In this document: one piece after another, positions 19,460 to 27,704 of the stretch
Layout of the letters: each line of letters starts with the position of its first letter
Numbering within the stretch: position 1 is the stretch's first letter
Translations under genes and position numbers: made by a program
Origin: Hydrogenophaga palleronii NBRC 102513
GTDB lineage: Bacteria > Pseudomonadota > Gammaproteobacteria > Burkholderiales > Burkholderiaceae_C
Reading direction: 5' to 3'
Assembly: GCF_001571225.1 (NCBI RefSeq)
Contig: NZ_BCTJ01000002.1
Span: 62,001 to 126,000, forward strand
DNA length: 64,000 bases
Notes under the pieces: model-generated
The model's database searches: none
Seen by the model: the letters and a program-made list of their open reading frames with translations, nothing else
What the model was told of the DNA's origin: nothing

Positions 19460-20412
19460 AACACGTCCGTCATCCCATGCGACCTGCAATCACCTCCGTT
19501 CTGCTGCTTCTGCCGCTGAGCATGGCGCTCGCGCAGAGCGGCACCATCGACCCGCGCTTCAAGCCCATGGAGATGGGCAGCGATCCGGCGCGCGGACCGG
19601 GTGCAACGGCCTTGCCCGAGCCCACCACCGCACTGCCGCTGGCCGCCAGTTGGCGCGCCGCCAGCCTGGCCGACAGCGGGCAGCTGGTGCTTGAAGTGGC
19701 CCAGGACCAGGTGCACGCCGACGGCCGCTCGGTGGTGCTGCTCAAGCTGCGCCTCTTCGACCGCGACGGCAACGCCGTGACCACGCCAACCGACGTCACG
19801 GTGAGCACCAATCGGGGGCGCGTGCGCCTGCCGGGCGCGGCCATCGATGAGCCACCGCGCCAGTCGCTGCGCGCCTCCGTGCGGGGTGGTGAAGCTGTGG
19901 TCGAGCTGGTCGCTTCTTACGAACCGGGCGATGCCGAACTGCAGGTGCAGTCGGGCAACGTGGTGGTGCGTGGCAACGTCGGCATGGTCGCCGAGCGCCG
20001 CCCGATGATCGCAGTCGGTGTGGTCGAAGGCACCATCAACCTCAACCGCCTGGAGGCCTCCCAGATCAGCCCGGCGCGCGAAGACGATGGCTTCGAGCTG
20101 GAGCTGAAGCGCCACACGAACAGCTTCGACAACGGCAAGGGTTCCATCGGCGCACGCACCGCGTTCTTCCTGAAGGGCGTGGTCAAGGGCGAGACGCTGC
20201 TCACGCTGGCCTACGACTCCGAGAAGGAATCGCGCGGCCGCCTGTTCCGCGACATCCAGCCCGACCAGTACTACCCGATCTACGGCGCTCGTCGTTGCGC
20301 GGCTTCGACGCCCAGTCGCGCCAGCGCCTCTACGTGCGCGTGGACAAGGGACAGTCCTTCGTGCTCTTCGGCGACTTCAACACCGGCACCGGCGGCCCTG
20401 CGCGCGAGCTGA
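19456..20412 (+). CDS. Outer-membrane protein, 5' fragment of a frameshifted gene
   Basis: The first part of an exported protein starts MKHVRHPMRPAITSVLLLLP with a signal peptide cut near ALAQS. It contains an invasin-like/Ig-like segment (about 75-180, VAQDQVHADGRSVVLLKLRL). It stays in the natural frame until QPDQYYPIYG (codon 278, near 20284), then runs out of frame to a stop at 20412. Inserting one base after position 20285 restores YYPIYG-DSS-LRGFDAQS and joins it to the downstream frame, giving one 1041-residue protein. So residues after about 278 of this fragment are spurious. It is either a real frameshift mutation or an assembly error. The ATG overlaps the stop of the giant repeat-protein gene. 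Confidence 0.75.
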   Translation: MKHVRHPMRPAITSVLLLLPLSMALAQSGTIDPRFKPMEMGSDPARGPGATALPEPTTALPLAASWRAASLADSGQLVLEVAQDQVHADGRSVVLLKLRLFDRDGNAVTTPTDVTVSTNRGRVRLPGAAIDEPPRQSLRASVRGGEAVVELVASYEPGDAELQVQSGNVVVRGNVGMVAERRPMIAVGVVEGTINLNRLEASQISPAREDDGFELELKRHTNSFDNGKGSIGARTAFFLKGVVKGETLLTLAYDSEKESRGRLFRDIQPDQYYPIYGARRCAASTPSRASASTCAWTRDSPSCSSATSTPAPAALRAS

Positions 20413-22580
20413 GCCGCATGAACCGCTCGGTCTCGGGCCTGCAGTTGCACCACGAGGGCGAGACCTTCGAGGCCAACGCCTGGGTGGTGCGCGACAACGT
20501 TGCCCAGGTGGTGGACGAACAGCCCGCCCGTGGCGTGTCCGGCCCGTACCGGCTCTCCAGCAGCGAGGGCATCTCGGGTTCGGAGAAGGTCGAGATCCTC
20601 ACGCGCGACCGCAACCAACCGTCCATCATCCTGCGCACCGATCCCATGACACGGTTCGTGGACTACGAGTTCGAGCCCTTCGCGGGCAACATCGTGTTCC
20701 GTGCGCCGATCCCGTCGGTGGATGCCAACCTCAACCCGATGTCGGTGCGCGTCACCTACGAAGTGGAGCAGGGCGGTCCCAAGTACTGGCTGGGTGGCGT
20801 GGATGGCAGCTGGCGCATCACGCCGGCGCTGGAAATCGGCGGCAGCTACGTCGAATCGCAAGATCCGGCGAACCCCTACACCTTGAGCGGCCTGAACGCC
20901 ACACTGCGCCTGGGTGCGCAAAGCTGGGCACTGGTGGAAGTGGCACGCTCCGACCGGCAGGCCCTGGGCGACAGCGGCAAGGGCGATGGCGCGCGGGTTG
21001 AACTGCGCCACCAGGGCGAGACGCTGGATGCCCGCCTGTGGGCCGGCGAGACCGACCGCGAGTTCCACAACATCTCTTCTTCCTACAACGGCGGCCGTGC
21101 GGAAGCCGGCGCCGTGGCGACATGGAAGATGACGGAGGACTGGTCGCTGCGCGTGGACGCCATGCGTTCCGAAGACAAGAACATCGAAGCGGTGCGCGAG
21201 ACCGCCTATGTGGGTGCGCAGTACCAGCTCACGCCGAAGTGGGTGGTGGGCGTGGGCCTGCGCCACGTGAGCGATGACGGTGGCGTGCCCAATGCATCGT
21301 CCGCCTCCGGCGTGAACATCGGTGGCAACGCCGGCTTCACGCCCTTCCAGGTCAACGCCCCGCTGTTCGCCGCCACACCCGGCCAGACGCGCAGCTACGA
21401 CGCGCTGTCGATCAACGCGCAAGGCCAGCTCACCGACCGGCTCACCGTGCTCGGCGAATACGAGCAGGACGTGTCCAACTCGGGCGGCCACCGCATCACC
21501 CTCGGGGCGGACTACCGACTGAACGAGCAGTTCCGCGCCTATGGCCGCGCCGAGGTGTCCGACGGTCTGGGTGGCGTCAACGGCCTGGCGGTGGACGGGC
21601 GCGAAACCGCACTCGTCGCCGGCCTCTCCAGCGAGACCATCCGCGACGGCGAGATCTTCAACGAGTACCGCCTGCGCGACGCCATCTCGGGTGAAGACGC
21701 GGTCAACGCCATCGGTCTGCGCCAGACCTTCCGTGTGGCCGAGGGCGTGCGCTACAGCGCGAGCATCGAGCACCAGAAGGCGCTGGCCGGCGAGGCAACG
21801 TCGGCCACGGCCATCACCGGCGGTGTCGAGCTGAGCTACGACCCCAACTGGCGCGCCACCGGCCGGCTGGAGTGGCGGCGCGACAACCGCCACGACGCCT
21901 GGCTCTCCACGCTGGGCACCACGGTGAAGATCGACCGCGACTGGTCCTTCCTCGCGCGCAACACCCTCTCGCTGCAGCAGGCGCGCCGCGCCGACGCCTA
22001 TGACCAGTGGCAAGACCGCTTCCAGATCGGCGCGGCCTACCGCCAGACCGACCTGAACCGCGTCAACGCACTCGGCCTGTACGAGCTGCGTGCCGAGAAG
22101 GACGAGAACCCCGGCGTTGACTACCGCCGCACCTCGCACGCCGTATCGCTGCACGCCGACTACCACCCCAGCCGCCCCTGGTGGCTCACCGGGCGGCTCG
22201 CGGGCAAGCGGGTGAACGAGCAGTTCCCGGGTGGCGTGAAGTCGAACTACACCGCCTACCTGGCTGGCGGCCGGATCACCTGGGACCTGTCCGAGCGCTG
22301 GGACGTGGGCATGCAGTACCACATGATGTGGAGCCCGCAAGGCAATGCGCGCCAGGACTCGGTCGGTGTCGAAGCCGGCTACCTCATCAAGTCCAACCTG
22401 TGGGTCTCGGTCGGCTACAACGTGCGCGGCTTCCGCGACGACGAACTGACCGGCGCGTCGTACACCCGCAAGGGCGTGTACCTGCGGCTGCGTTTCAAGT
22501 TCGACGAGACCTTGTTCCGGGGCTCCGATCCCCAAACCAACCGCGCGCTGAGCCCGATGGCTTCCGTCGCCCGTCCTTGA
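20295..22580 (+). CDS. Outer-membrane beta-barrel protein, 3' fragment of the same frameshifted gene
   Basis: The second part of the split gene is written from a TTG codon at 20295 only because no better in-frame start exists; in the intact gene it would continue from 19456. It reads LRGFDAQSRQRLYVRVDKGQ and continues as alternating polar/aromatic strands of a large barrel (GYLIKSNLWVSVGYNVRGF, KGVYLRLRFKFDETLF). The strands have repeated WRxD/DYRL-type turns, as in porin- or receptor-like outer-membrane proteins. There is no TonB box or plug. With the giant repeat protein before it and an OmpA lipoprotein 19 bp after, it may be the outer-membrane anchor or secretion pore for the repeat protein (inference). 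Confidence 0.8.
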   Translation: MRGFDAQSRQRLYVRVDKGQSFVLFGDFNTGTGGPARELSRMNRSVSGLQLHHEGETFEANAWVVRDNVAQVVDEQPARGVSGPYRLSSSEGISGSEKVEILTRDRNQPSIILRTDPMTRFVDYEFEPFAGNIVFRAPIPSVDANLNPMSVRVTYEVEQGGPKYWLGGVDGSWRITPALEIGGSYVESQDPANPYTLSGLNATLRLGAQSWALVEVARSDRQALGDSGKGDGARVELRHQGETLDARLWAGETDREFHNISSSYNGGRAEAGAVATWKMTEDWSLRVDAMRSEDKNIEAVRETAYVGAQYQLTPKWVVGVGLRHVSDDGGVPNASSASGVNIGGNAGFTPFQVNAPLFAATPGQTRSYDALSINAQGQLTDRLTVLGEYEQDVSNSGGHRITLGADYRLNEQFRAYGRAEVSDGLGGVNGLAVDGRETALVAGLSSETIRDGEIFNEYRLRDAISGEDAVNAIGLRQTFRVAEGVRYSASIEHQKALAGEATSATAITGGVELSYDPNWRATGRLEWRRDNRHDAWLSTLGTTVKIDRDWSFLARNTLSLQQARRADAYDQWQDRFQIGAAYRQTDLNRVNALGLYELRAEKDENPGVDYRRTSHAVSLHADYHPSRPWWLTGRLAGKRVNEQFPGGVKSNYTAYLAGGRITWDLSERWDVGMQYHMMWSPQGNARQDSVGVEAGYLIKSNLWVSVGYNVRGFRDDELTGASYTRKGVYLRLRFKFDETLFRGSDPQTNRALSPMASVARP

Positions 22581-22599
22581 TCTGTTGCGAGACCATCCC

Positions 22600-23655
22600 A
22601 TGAACGCACCACGTTTCCTCTTGTCCCTCCTGGCAGCCGCCGTCGTGACGGGCTGCGCCGTCACCGACCCGCGCGCCACCGACCGCGCACCCGGCGCCGT
22701 GCCGCCTTTTGCAGAAGCCGCACGCTCCACCGACGAGGCACAGCGCAGCGACCACCGGGCCATGCAATCCGTGCAGAACCGCCTGGCCGCACTGCAAAAA
22801 GACGGCCGCGTGGCCGTGACCAGCTACCCATGGGCCAAGGCGCAGTGCTGGCTCGACATGGCACGGCAGAACTACCATGAGAACGACCGCGGCCCGGTGA
22901 TCGGCGAGGCCCTGGCCGAATCGGTCAAGCTGGTGGAGGCGCTGGAGAAGGGCGAGACACCGGCGGTGAGCACCCCCTTGATCGGCGGCGCCGTGAAGCT
23001 GCGCGACGACCTGTGGGCGCGTGCCGAGCGCGGCCGCACGGGTGCGGGCGCGTCCTGTGTCGCGGCGCAGGCCGCATGCCTTGAGGTGCAACTGGTGGCC
23101 ATGGGCCACGAGTACGCAGAAGGCGGCTGGCGCCACGCCAATCCCTACATCGGCATGGCGGAAACCATGGCCGCGCGCATGGAAGCCGATCAGGCCAACT
23201 GCGCCGCACCCGCCGCGGCCCCGGTGGCGGCCGTGCCGGCGCCGGTGGTGACCGAACGGGTGGTGGAGCGCCTGGTGATCGCCACCGACGCGGTGTTTGC
23301 CTTCGACCGATCCGACCTCCAGGACGTGGGTGCCAACGGCCGCGCGCGGCTCGACCAGATCGCAGCACGCGTCAAGAATTTGCAGAACATCGAGCGCATC
23401 GTTCTCGTGGGCCACACCGACCGTCTGGGCGATGCCGGCTACAACCAGCGCCTGTCGTTGAAGCGCGCCACCACCGTGCGCGACCATCTGGTCCAGCGTG
23501 GGCTGGATGCTTCGCTGTTCGCAGTGGAAGGACGCGGCGCGAGTGAGCCCGTGCGCCAGTGCGCCGACAATCTGTCCCGCCGCGAGCTGATCGACTGCCT
23601 GAAAGACAACCGCCGCGTGGAAGTCGAGATTCGCGGCACCGTGGTGAAGCGCTGA
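22600..23655 (+). CDS. OmpA-family peptidoglycan-binding lipoprotein
   Basis: This 351-residue lipoprotein starts MNAPRFLLSLLAAAVVTGCA with lipobox VVTGC. The central region (about 45-200) is helical and unassigned. A proline/alanine linker (APAAAPVAAVPAPVV) leads to a C-terminal OmpA domain (about 235-350) with FDRSDL, the binding-core VLVGHTDRLGDAGYNQRLS and RRVEVEI. It ties the outer membrane to peptidoglycan. As third gene of the surface locus it may hold the barrel or repeat protein to the wall. The TTG five codons upstream is less likely because the ATG directly starts the signal. Confidence 0.9.
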   Translation: MNAPRFLLSLLAAAVVTGCAVTDPRATDRAPGAVPPFAEAARSTDEAQRSDHRAMQSVQNRLAALQKDGRVAVTSYPWAKAQCWLDMARQNYHENDRGPVIGEALAESVKLVEALEKGETPAVSTPLIGGAVKLRDDLWARAERGRTGAGASCVAAQAACLEVQLVAMGHEYAEGGWRHANPYIGMAETMAARMEADQANCAAPAAAPVAAVPAPVVTERVVERLVIATDAVFAFDRSDLQDVGANGRARLDQIAARVKNLQNIERIVLVGHTDRLGDAGYNQRLSLKRATTVRDHLVQRGLDASLFAVEGRGASEPVRQCADNLSRRELIDCLKDNRRVEVEIRGTVVKR

Positions 23656-23726
23656 GCGCTGCAGCGAATCAACTGGCGGGGCAGCGGCTGGGCTGCCTGC
23701 GCCACCTCAAGCTGAGCCGCTGTCTG

Positions 23727-23912
23727 CAGTGACTTTGTGGCCTTGATTGGCAGCGAGGTGGAGCGCCGGTCGGCATAGGCATCGAACATGCAAGAGCGCG
23801 CGCACCTGGCATGGCGCGGCTCTTCATCACCCGCCCGCAGGTGCTTTCTTGCGGTGTTGCGAACCAGGCCCGTGCGTCTGGAGATCTCGCGATTGGACAC
23901 TTGCGCGCGCAA
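23727..23912 (-). pseudogene. IS21-family transposase (istA) N-terminal remnant
   Basis: About 62 codons keep the IstA N-terminal helix-turn-helix, QVSNREISRRTGLVRNTARK, followed by HLRAGDEEP. A degraded match to the next conserved block (FDAYADRRSTSLPIKATKS) comes after. After that the similarity stops, and there is no catalytic DDE domain, istB or recognisable terminal repeats. The frame opens with TTG and runs into the OmpA gene on the other strand. This is a relic of an insertion sequence. Confidence 0.65.
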
Positions 23913-24394
23913 TGCCCCGAGCCGCGTCCCATGTGAAACCAGTGGTATGAAACCGCTCCTCTGGCCTTCGGCGCCCGCCCGGTCGGTGCGCCTGTGGTTT
24001 TGAAAAAATTGGGTGCCAGTGCACTGGCCATCACCAACCCCTTTACGCGCCCTGCGTTCTTCGAGCTCAACCGCTCATGGCTGGCCAAGCGACGAGCGCG
24101 GCCTCGACCAAGACGAAGAGACGCCGGCCGCGGGCGATATCTGCTGCCACATGGTTCTGTTTTTCGAGAGGGCTCCACTCCGAGCACGGAGAGAATCTGG
24201 GCGGTGATTTCGGCGAACGCGCCTTGTGCAATGCCTCCTGGTCGCGCATGTTCATACTGAACGCGCAAAAAGGCAGGCCGCGCTCGGGCTGTGGCGGCAA
24301 GCTTGCTACTTCACTTTGCCGTATCGCATGCGGCACTCCCACCCGTGACCAAAACCGCCCCTACCGTCAAAGCCACCGACGCTTCCCGCCGTGA

Positions 24395-24673
24395 TGCGGC
24401 GTCCCTGCTTTCGCATCTCTGGATGTCGTGCCTCCCCGCCTTACGCTGGTGCTCGACAAGCTGGATGAGCGTCGCTTGATCACGCGCACGCCCAGTGAAG
24501 ACGACAGGCGCAAACGCTTTATTGCGCTCACCAGTAAGGGCGTCGCACTTGTCGAAGAAGCCGGTCGGGTCGCCGACCATATGGAACGCGAACTCCTTGA
24601 GCACCTTTCTGACTGCGAACGGGCATCGCTCTTTCGCCTGCTCAAAAAGGTGACGAAGTACCGGGCGCCTTGA
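24395..24673 (+). pseudogene. MarR-family regulator, C-terminal remnant
   Basis: The frame keeps the second half of a MarR winged helix: VVPPRLTLVLDKLDERRLIT (recognition helix), the wing RTPSEDDRRKRFIALTSKG, and the C-terminal dimer helix to KKVTKYRAP. A stop (TGA at 24392) closes the frame just before the recognition helix, so the N-terminal half is missing and no plausible start is left. It is distinct in sequence from the intact MarR gene downstream. Confidence 0.6.
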
Positions 24674-24856
24674 ACTCCGGGTGCTGGCGTCTGGTGCTGT
24701 GAAACGCGCCTCGCCGGCCCAAGCAGTTTGAAGCGATTGAAAGCAGCTGTGCTTCAAGAGCGATCCCGGAGGCGTCGGAGGCCGCTGATTCCGAGCAATG
24801 CCGAATCGGCGACAGGGCCAATGCCAAGCTGACGATTCGAGCTCGCAGCCGATGCC

Positions 24857-25303
24857 CTAGGCGGCGTGCGCCTCGATGAGCTTGTGCATGAGCCGCATGA
24901 GTTCCTTGCGATCCTTGGGTGGCAACGGTTCAAGGAACAGCGCTTGCGAACGCAACATGGGTGGTACCACCTTGGCCAGCAGTTGCTCCCCTTCGGCCGT
25001 GGCCGTGACCTGACGAACGCGTTTGTCGGTTGGCGACACCTCGCGCCTCACCAGACCCCTTGACTCGAGACGGTCGATCACGCTCCCGATGGTCGAGGTG
25101 TCGAACCCGATGGTGCGCGCCAGCGTGCCCTGGTCAATGCCGGGTGACTTGCAGATGGCTTGCAGCGAGGAGTACTGCACCGGGGTGACGTTGATGTCTC
25201 CCATTTCCTGCGTGAAGAGGGCGACCGCGATCTGGTGGATGCGCCGCGCGTAATGGCCGGGCAGATCGTTGAGGTCGACTTCAAGGTGCGAATTGCGTTT
25301 CAT
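24857..25303 (-). CDS. MarR-family transcriptional regulator
   Basis: The 148-residue regulator has the standard MarR fold. Dimerisation helices are at the ends (YARRIHQIAVALFTQ; ELMRLMHKLIEAH). A winged helix lies between, with recognition region RTIGFDTSTIGSVIDRLESR and wing VSPTDKRVRQVTATAEG. MarR proteins commonly repress divergent aromatic-catabolic operons and release DNA on binding the aromatic acid or its CoA ester. It reads away from the transporter/O-demethylase operon across 113 bp that carry a repeated 9-mer, so it probably controls that operon. Confidence 0.93.
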   Translation of the reverse strand: MKRNSHLEVDLNDLPGHYARRIHQIAVALFTQEMGDINVTPVQYSSLQAICKSPGIDQGTLARTIGFDTSTIGSVIDRLESRGLVRREVSPTDKRVRQVTATAEGEQLLAKVVPPMLRSQALFLEPLPPKDRKELMRLMHKLIEAHAA

Positions 25304-25352
25304 GGCGGTCCCTGGGGTTAGTCCTCATTTTATGGGTCCTGAAAAGACTTAT

Positions 25353-25376
25353 ACTGAAGTTCAGCACACTGAAGTT
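25353..25376. promoter_or_regulatory. Repeated ACTGAAGTT motif, probable MarR operator
   Basis: ACTGAAGTT occurs twice in direct orientation, at 25353-25361 and 25368-25376, 15 bp apart. The first copy is also part of a palindrome CTGAA-G-TTCAG (25354-25364). The array lies midway between the divergent MarR gene and the substrate-binding-protein gene. Binding by the neighbouring MarR protein is inferred. Confidence 0.45.
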
Positions 25377-25416
25377 AAGTACTCTTCTTATTTCTTCCGA
25401 CACACAGGAGAACCCC

Positions 25417-26595
25417 ATGAACATTCGACTCCGTTTGCACCACCTGGCCATCGCGGCCGGGTTGGTGGTCTCCAGCACGCTGTTGCCTGCTCAGGCCCAG
25501 ACCGCACCGGTCAAGGTGGGTCTGGTGCTCTCGTTGACGGGACCGTTCGCTTCGACGGGCAAGCAGATCGAATCGGGTGCGCGGCTCTATCTCGCCCAGC
25601 ATGGCGACGTTGCGGCCGGGCGAAAGATCGAGTTCGTGATCAAGGATGACGGTGGCGTTCCCGACCAGGCCAAGCGCATGGCGCAGGAGATGGTCGTCAA
25701 TGACAAGGTGGATGTGCTTGGCGGTTTCGTGCTCACGCCGCTGGCGCTGGCCGTCGCACCGATTGCCACCCAGGGCAAGACGCCGGCCATCGTCATGTCG
25801 GCTGGCACTTCCAGCGTCATCGACGCGTCGCCGTATTTCGTTCGGGTGAGCTTCACCTTGCCCCAGAACTCGGTCGGCGTGGCCGAGTGGGCGCCCAAAA
25901 ACGGCATCAAGAACGTGGTGACGCTGGTCAGCGACTACGGCCCGGGCATCGATGCCGAGGTGTCCTTCAAGAAGCGCTTCGAGGCGCGCGGCGGCGTGGT
26001 GAAAGAGGCGATCCGGGTGCCGGTGCGCAACCCTGACTTCTCGCCTTTCCTGCAGAAGGTCCGGGATGAGAAGCCCGACGCCGTTTTCGTCTTCCTGCCG
26101 GCGGGGGTGGGCACCCAGTTCATGAAGCAGTTCGCTGCGCGCGGGCTGGACAAGGCCGGTATCCGGCTGATTGGCACGGGCGACGTGACCGAGGACGACA
26201 TCCTCAACGACATGGGTGACGTGGCAATGGGTGTGGTCACCTCCCATCACTACTCCGCTGCGCATCCATCGCCAGAAAACCAGGCGTTCGTCGAAGCCTT
26301 CAAGAAGGCCAATGGTGGCAAGCGGCCCAACTACATGGCCGTGGCGGGTTACGACGGCATGCGGGTTCTTGTGCACGCACTGAAGGCCACGCAAGGAAAA
26401 GGCGGAGAAGCGCTGCTGAATGCGATGAAGGGGCAGTCCTTCGACAGCCCGCGTGGCCCCGTGGAGATCGACGCACAGACGCGCGACATCGTCCAGAACG
26501 TCTACATCCGCCGCGTGGAGCGCAAGGATGGTGAGCTCTACAACGTGGAGTTCGATGTCATGAAGGCTGTGCGCGACCCGGGCCGCGGCAACTGA
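25417..26595 (+). CDS. ABC transporter substrate-binding protein (LivK-like)
   Basis: This 392-residue periplasmic binding protein of the Leu/Ile/Val family starts MNIRLRLHHLAIAAGLVVSS, with a signal peptide cut after AQAQT. It shows the type-I periplasmic-binding fold opening (VKVGLVLSLTGPFASTGKQI). In Burkholderiales this family often binds aromatic carboxylates rather than amino acids. It is the first gene of an operon with permeases, ATPases, a Rieske O-demethylase and an aromatic hydroxylase, so its ligand is probably a substituted benzoate (inference). Confidence 0.92.
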   Translation: MNIRLRLHHLAIAAGLVVSSTLLPAQAQTAPVKVGLVLSLTGPFASTGKQIESGARLYLAQHGDVAAGRKIEFVIKDDGGVPDQAKRMAQEMVVNDKVDVLGGFVLTPLALAVAPIATQGKTPAIVMSAGTSSVIDASPYFVRVSFTLPQNSVGVAEWAPKNGIKNVVTLVSDYGPGIDAEVSFKKRFEARGGVVKEAIRVPVRNPDFSPFLQKVRDEKPDAVFVFLPAGVGTQFMKQFAARGLDKAGIRLIGTGDVTEDDILNDMGDVAMGVVTSHHYSAAHPSPENQAFVEAFKKANGGKRPNYMAVAGYDGMRVLVHALKATQGKGGEALLNAMKGQSFDSPRGPVEIDAQTRDIVQNVYIRRVERKDGELYNVEFDVMKAVRDPGRGN

Positions 26596-26609
26596 GCAAG
26601 GAGAACAGA

Positions 26610-27698
26610 ATGAGCTGGTTGAAGAACGCTTGGTACGTCGCAGGTTTCCAGAACGAGCTGGACGATGCCAAGGTGGTGGCGCGCACTTTTCTGGGTGTGC
26701 CGGTCGTCATGATGAGGCACTCGGATGGCCGAATCACCGCGCTGGAGGACATGTGCCCGCACCGCTTGATGCCGCTGTCCGCCGGCAAGCGCGTCGGGGA
26801 CGAGCTGGAGTGTGCGTACCACGGCATGCGGTTTGGTGTGACCGGCATCTGTACCCTGGCGCCCGGACAGACGCATATCCCGACACAGGCCTGCGTGCGC
26901 AACTATCCCCTGGTGCAACGCCATGGCCTGCTCTGGATCTGGATGGGCAAGCCCGAGCTGGCCGCCCCCGAGCTTGTGCCCGACATCCGCTGGAACGACC
27001 ATCCGGCATGGACGCCATCGAGGGGCTACCACCACGTCGAGGCCAGTTTCCAGTTGTCAGTGGACAACCTGATGGACCTCGGCCACGAAAGCTGGGTGCA
27101 CTTGCGCACCATCGGCCAGGACGACGAGGAGGTGATTCCGAACTACCCGGTCAAGGTCACGGTGAAGGGCGAGGGCCTGCTGCATGCGCACCGCGAGATG
27201 CCGAACATCGATGCGCCACCGTTCTTCGCGATGCTGCTGGAACACCAGGGCAAGATCAACCGCTGGCAGACCGCCGTGGGCCTCGCGCCATCGATCTGCA
27301 TGACCGACTTTGGTGTGTATCCGGTGGGCAGTTCTCCGGACGGCGCCTATCGCAGCCATGTGCTGCACCTGCTCACCCCCGAAACCGAAAAGACCACCCA
27401 CTACTTCTGGTCTGTCGCACGCAACAAGCGCCTGGGTGACGAAGCCTTGACGCAGGCGGTTTGCAAGGCCATCGAGCAGACCTTCGACGAAGACGCGGTG
27501 GTCCTCAAGATTCAGCAGTCCCAGATGGAGAAGTTCGGCGGACCGGTGCCGCGTGTTGCGCTGAAGGTGGATGAAGCCCCGATCCGCGCGCGCCGGATGC
27601 TGGAGGCACTGGTAAAGAAGGAGAGCGAAGACCCGAACTTCGTCTACCGCCCGCAGCTGATGATCGACGACACAACGCCAGAACTGGCCATGGTGTAG
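26610..27698 (+). CDS. Rieske O-demethylase, oxygenase subunit (VanA-like)
   Basis: The 362-residue aromatic-ring Rieske oxygenase starts MSWLKNAWYVAGFQNEL. It carries a Rieske [2Fe-2S] site C49-x-H51 ... C68-x2-H71 (DMCPHRLMP and CAYHGM) and a mononuclear iron site in DNLMDLGHESWVH (about 152-164). The size, the alpha-only design and the VanA/DdmC-like C-terminal domain indicate an O-demethylase that removes a methyl group as formaldehyde. A strong AGGAGA precedes the ATG. The VanB-type reductase is in the same operon. Neighbouring 3-hydroxybenzoate hydroxylase suggests a 3-methoxybenzoate substrate; vanillate remains possible. Confidence 0.88.
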   Translation: MSWLKNAWYVAGFQNELDDAKVVARTFLGVPVVMMRHSDGRITALEDMCPHRLMPLSAGKRVGDELECAYHGMRFGVTGICTLAPGQTHIPTQACVRNYPLVQRHGLLWIWMGKPELAAPELVPDIRWNDHPAWTPSRGYHHVEASFQLSVDNLMDLGHESWVHLRTIGQDDEEVIPNYPVKVTVKGEGLLHAHREMPNIDAPPFFAMLLEHQGKINRWQTAVGLAPSICMTDFGVYPVGSSPDGAYRSHVLHLLTPETEKTTHYFWSVARNKRLGDEALTQAVCKAIEQTFDEDAVVLKIQQSQMEKFGGPVPRVALKVDEAPIRARRMLEALVKKESEDPNFVYRPQLMIDDTTPELAMV

Positions 27699-27704
27699 GC
27701 GCAC

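Larger units (their letters stand above)
23656..24856. other. Gene-debris stretch without intact genes
   Basis: This 1.2-kb stretch separates the surface locus from the MarR/Liv locus. It holds an IS21-type istA fragment and a MarR C-terminal fragment, listed separately. The rest (about 23,913-24,394 and 24,674-24,856) has only short reading frames in several phases with no recognisable product. It reads as a site of past insertion and decay. Confidence 0.6.

Noticed and set aside
20280..22763. An 827-codon open frame on the minus strand under the barrel gene
   Set aside because: Low-complexity Arg/Ala/Val/His composition with no recognisable fold; the plus strand codes for beta-barrel strands. 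It is an antisense shadow.
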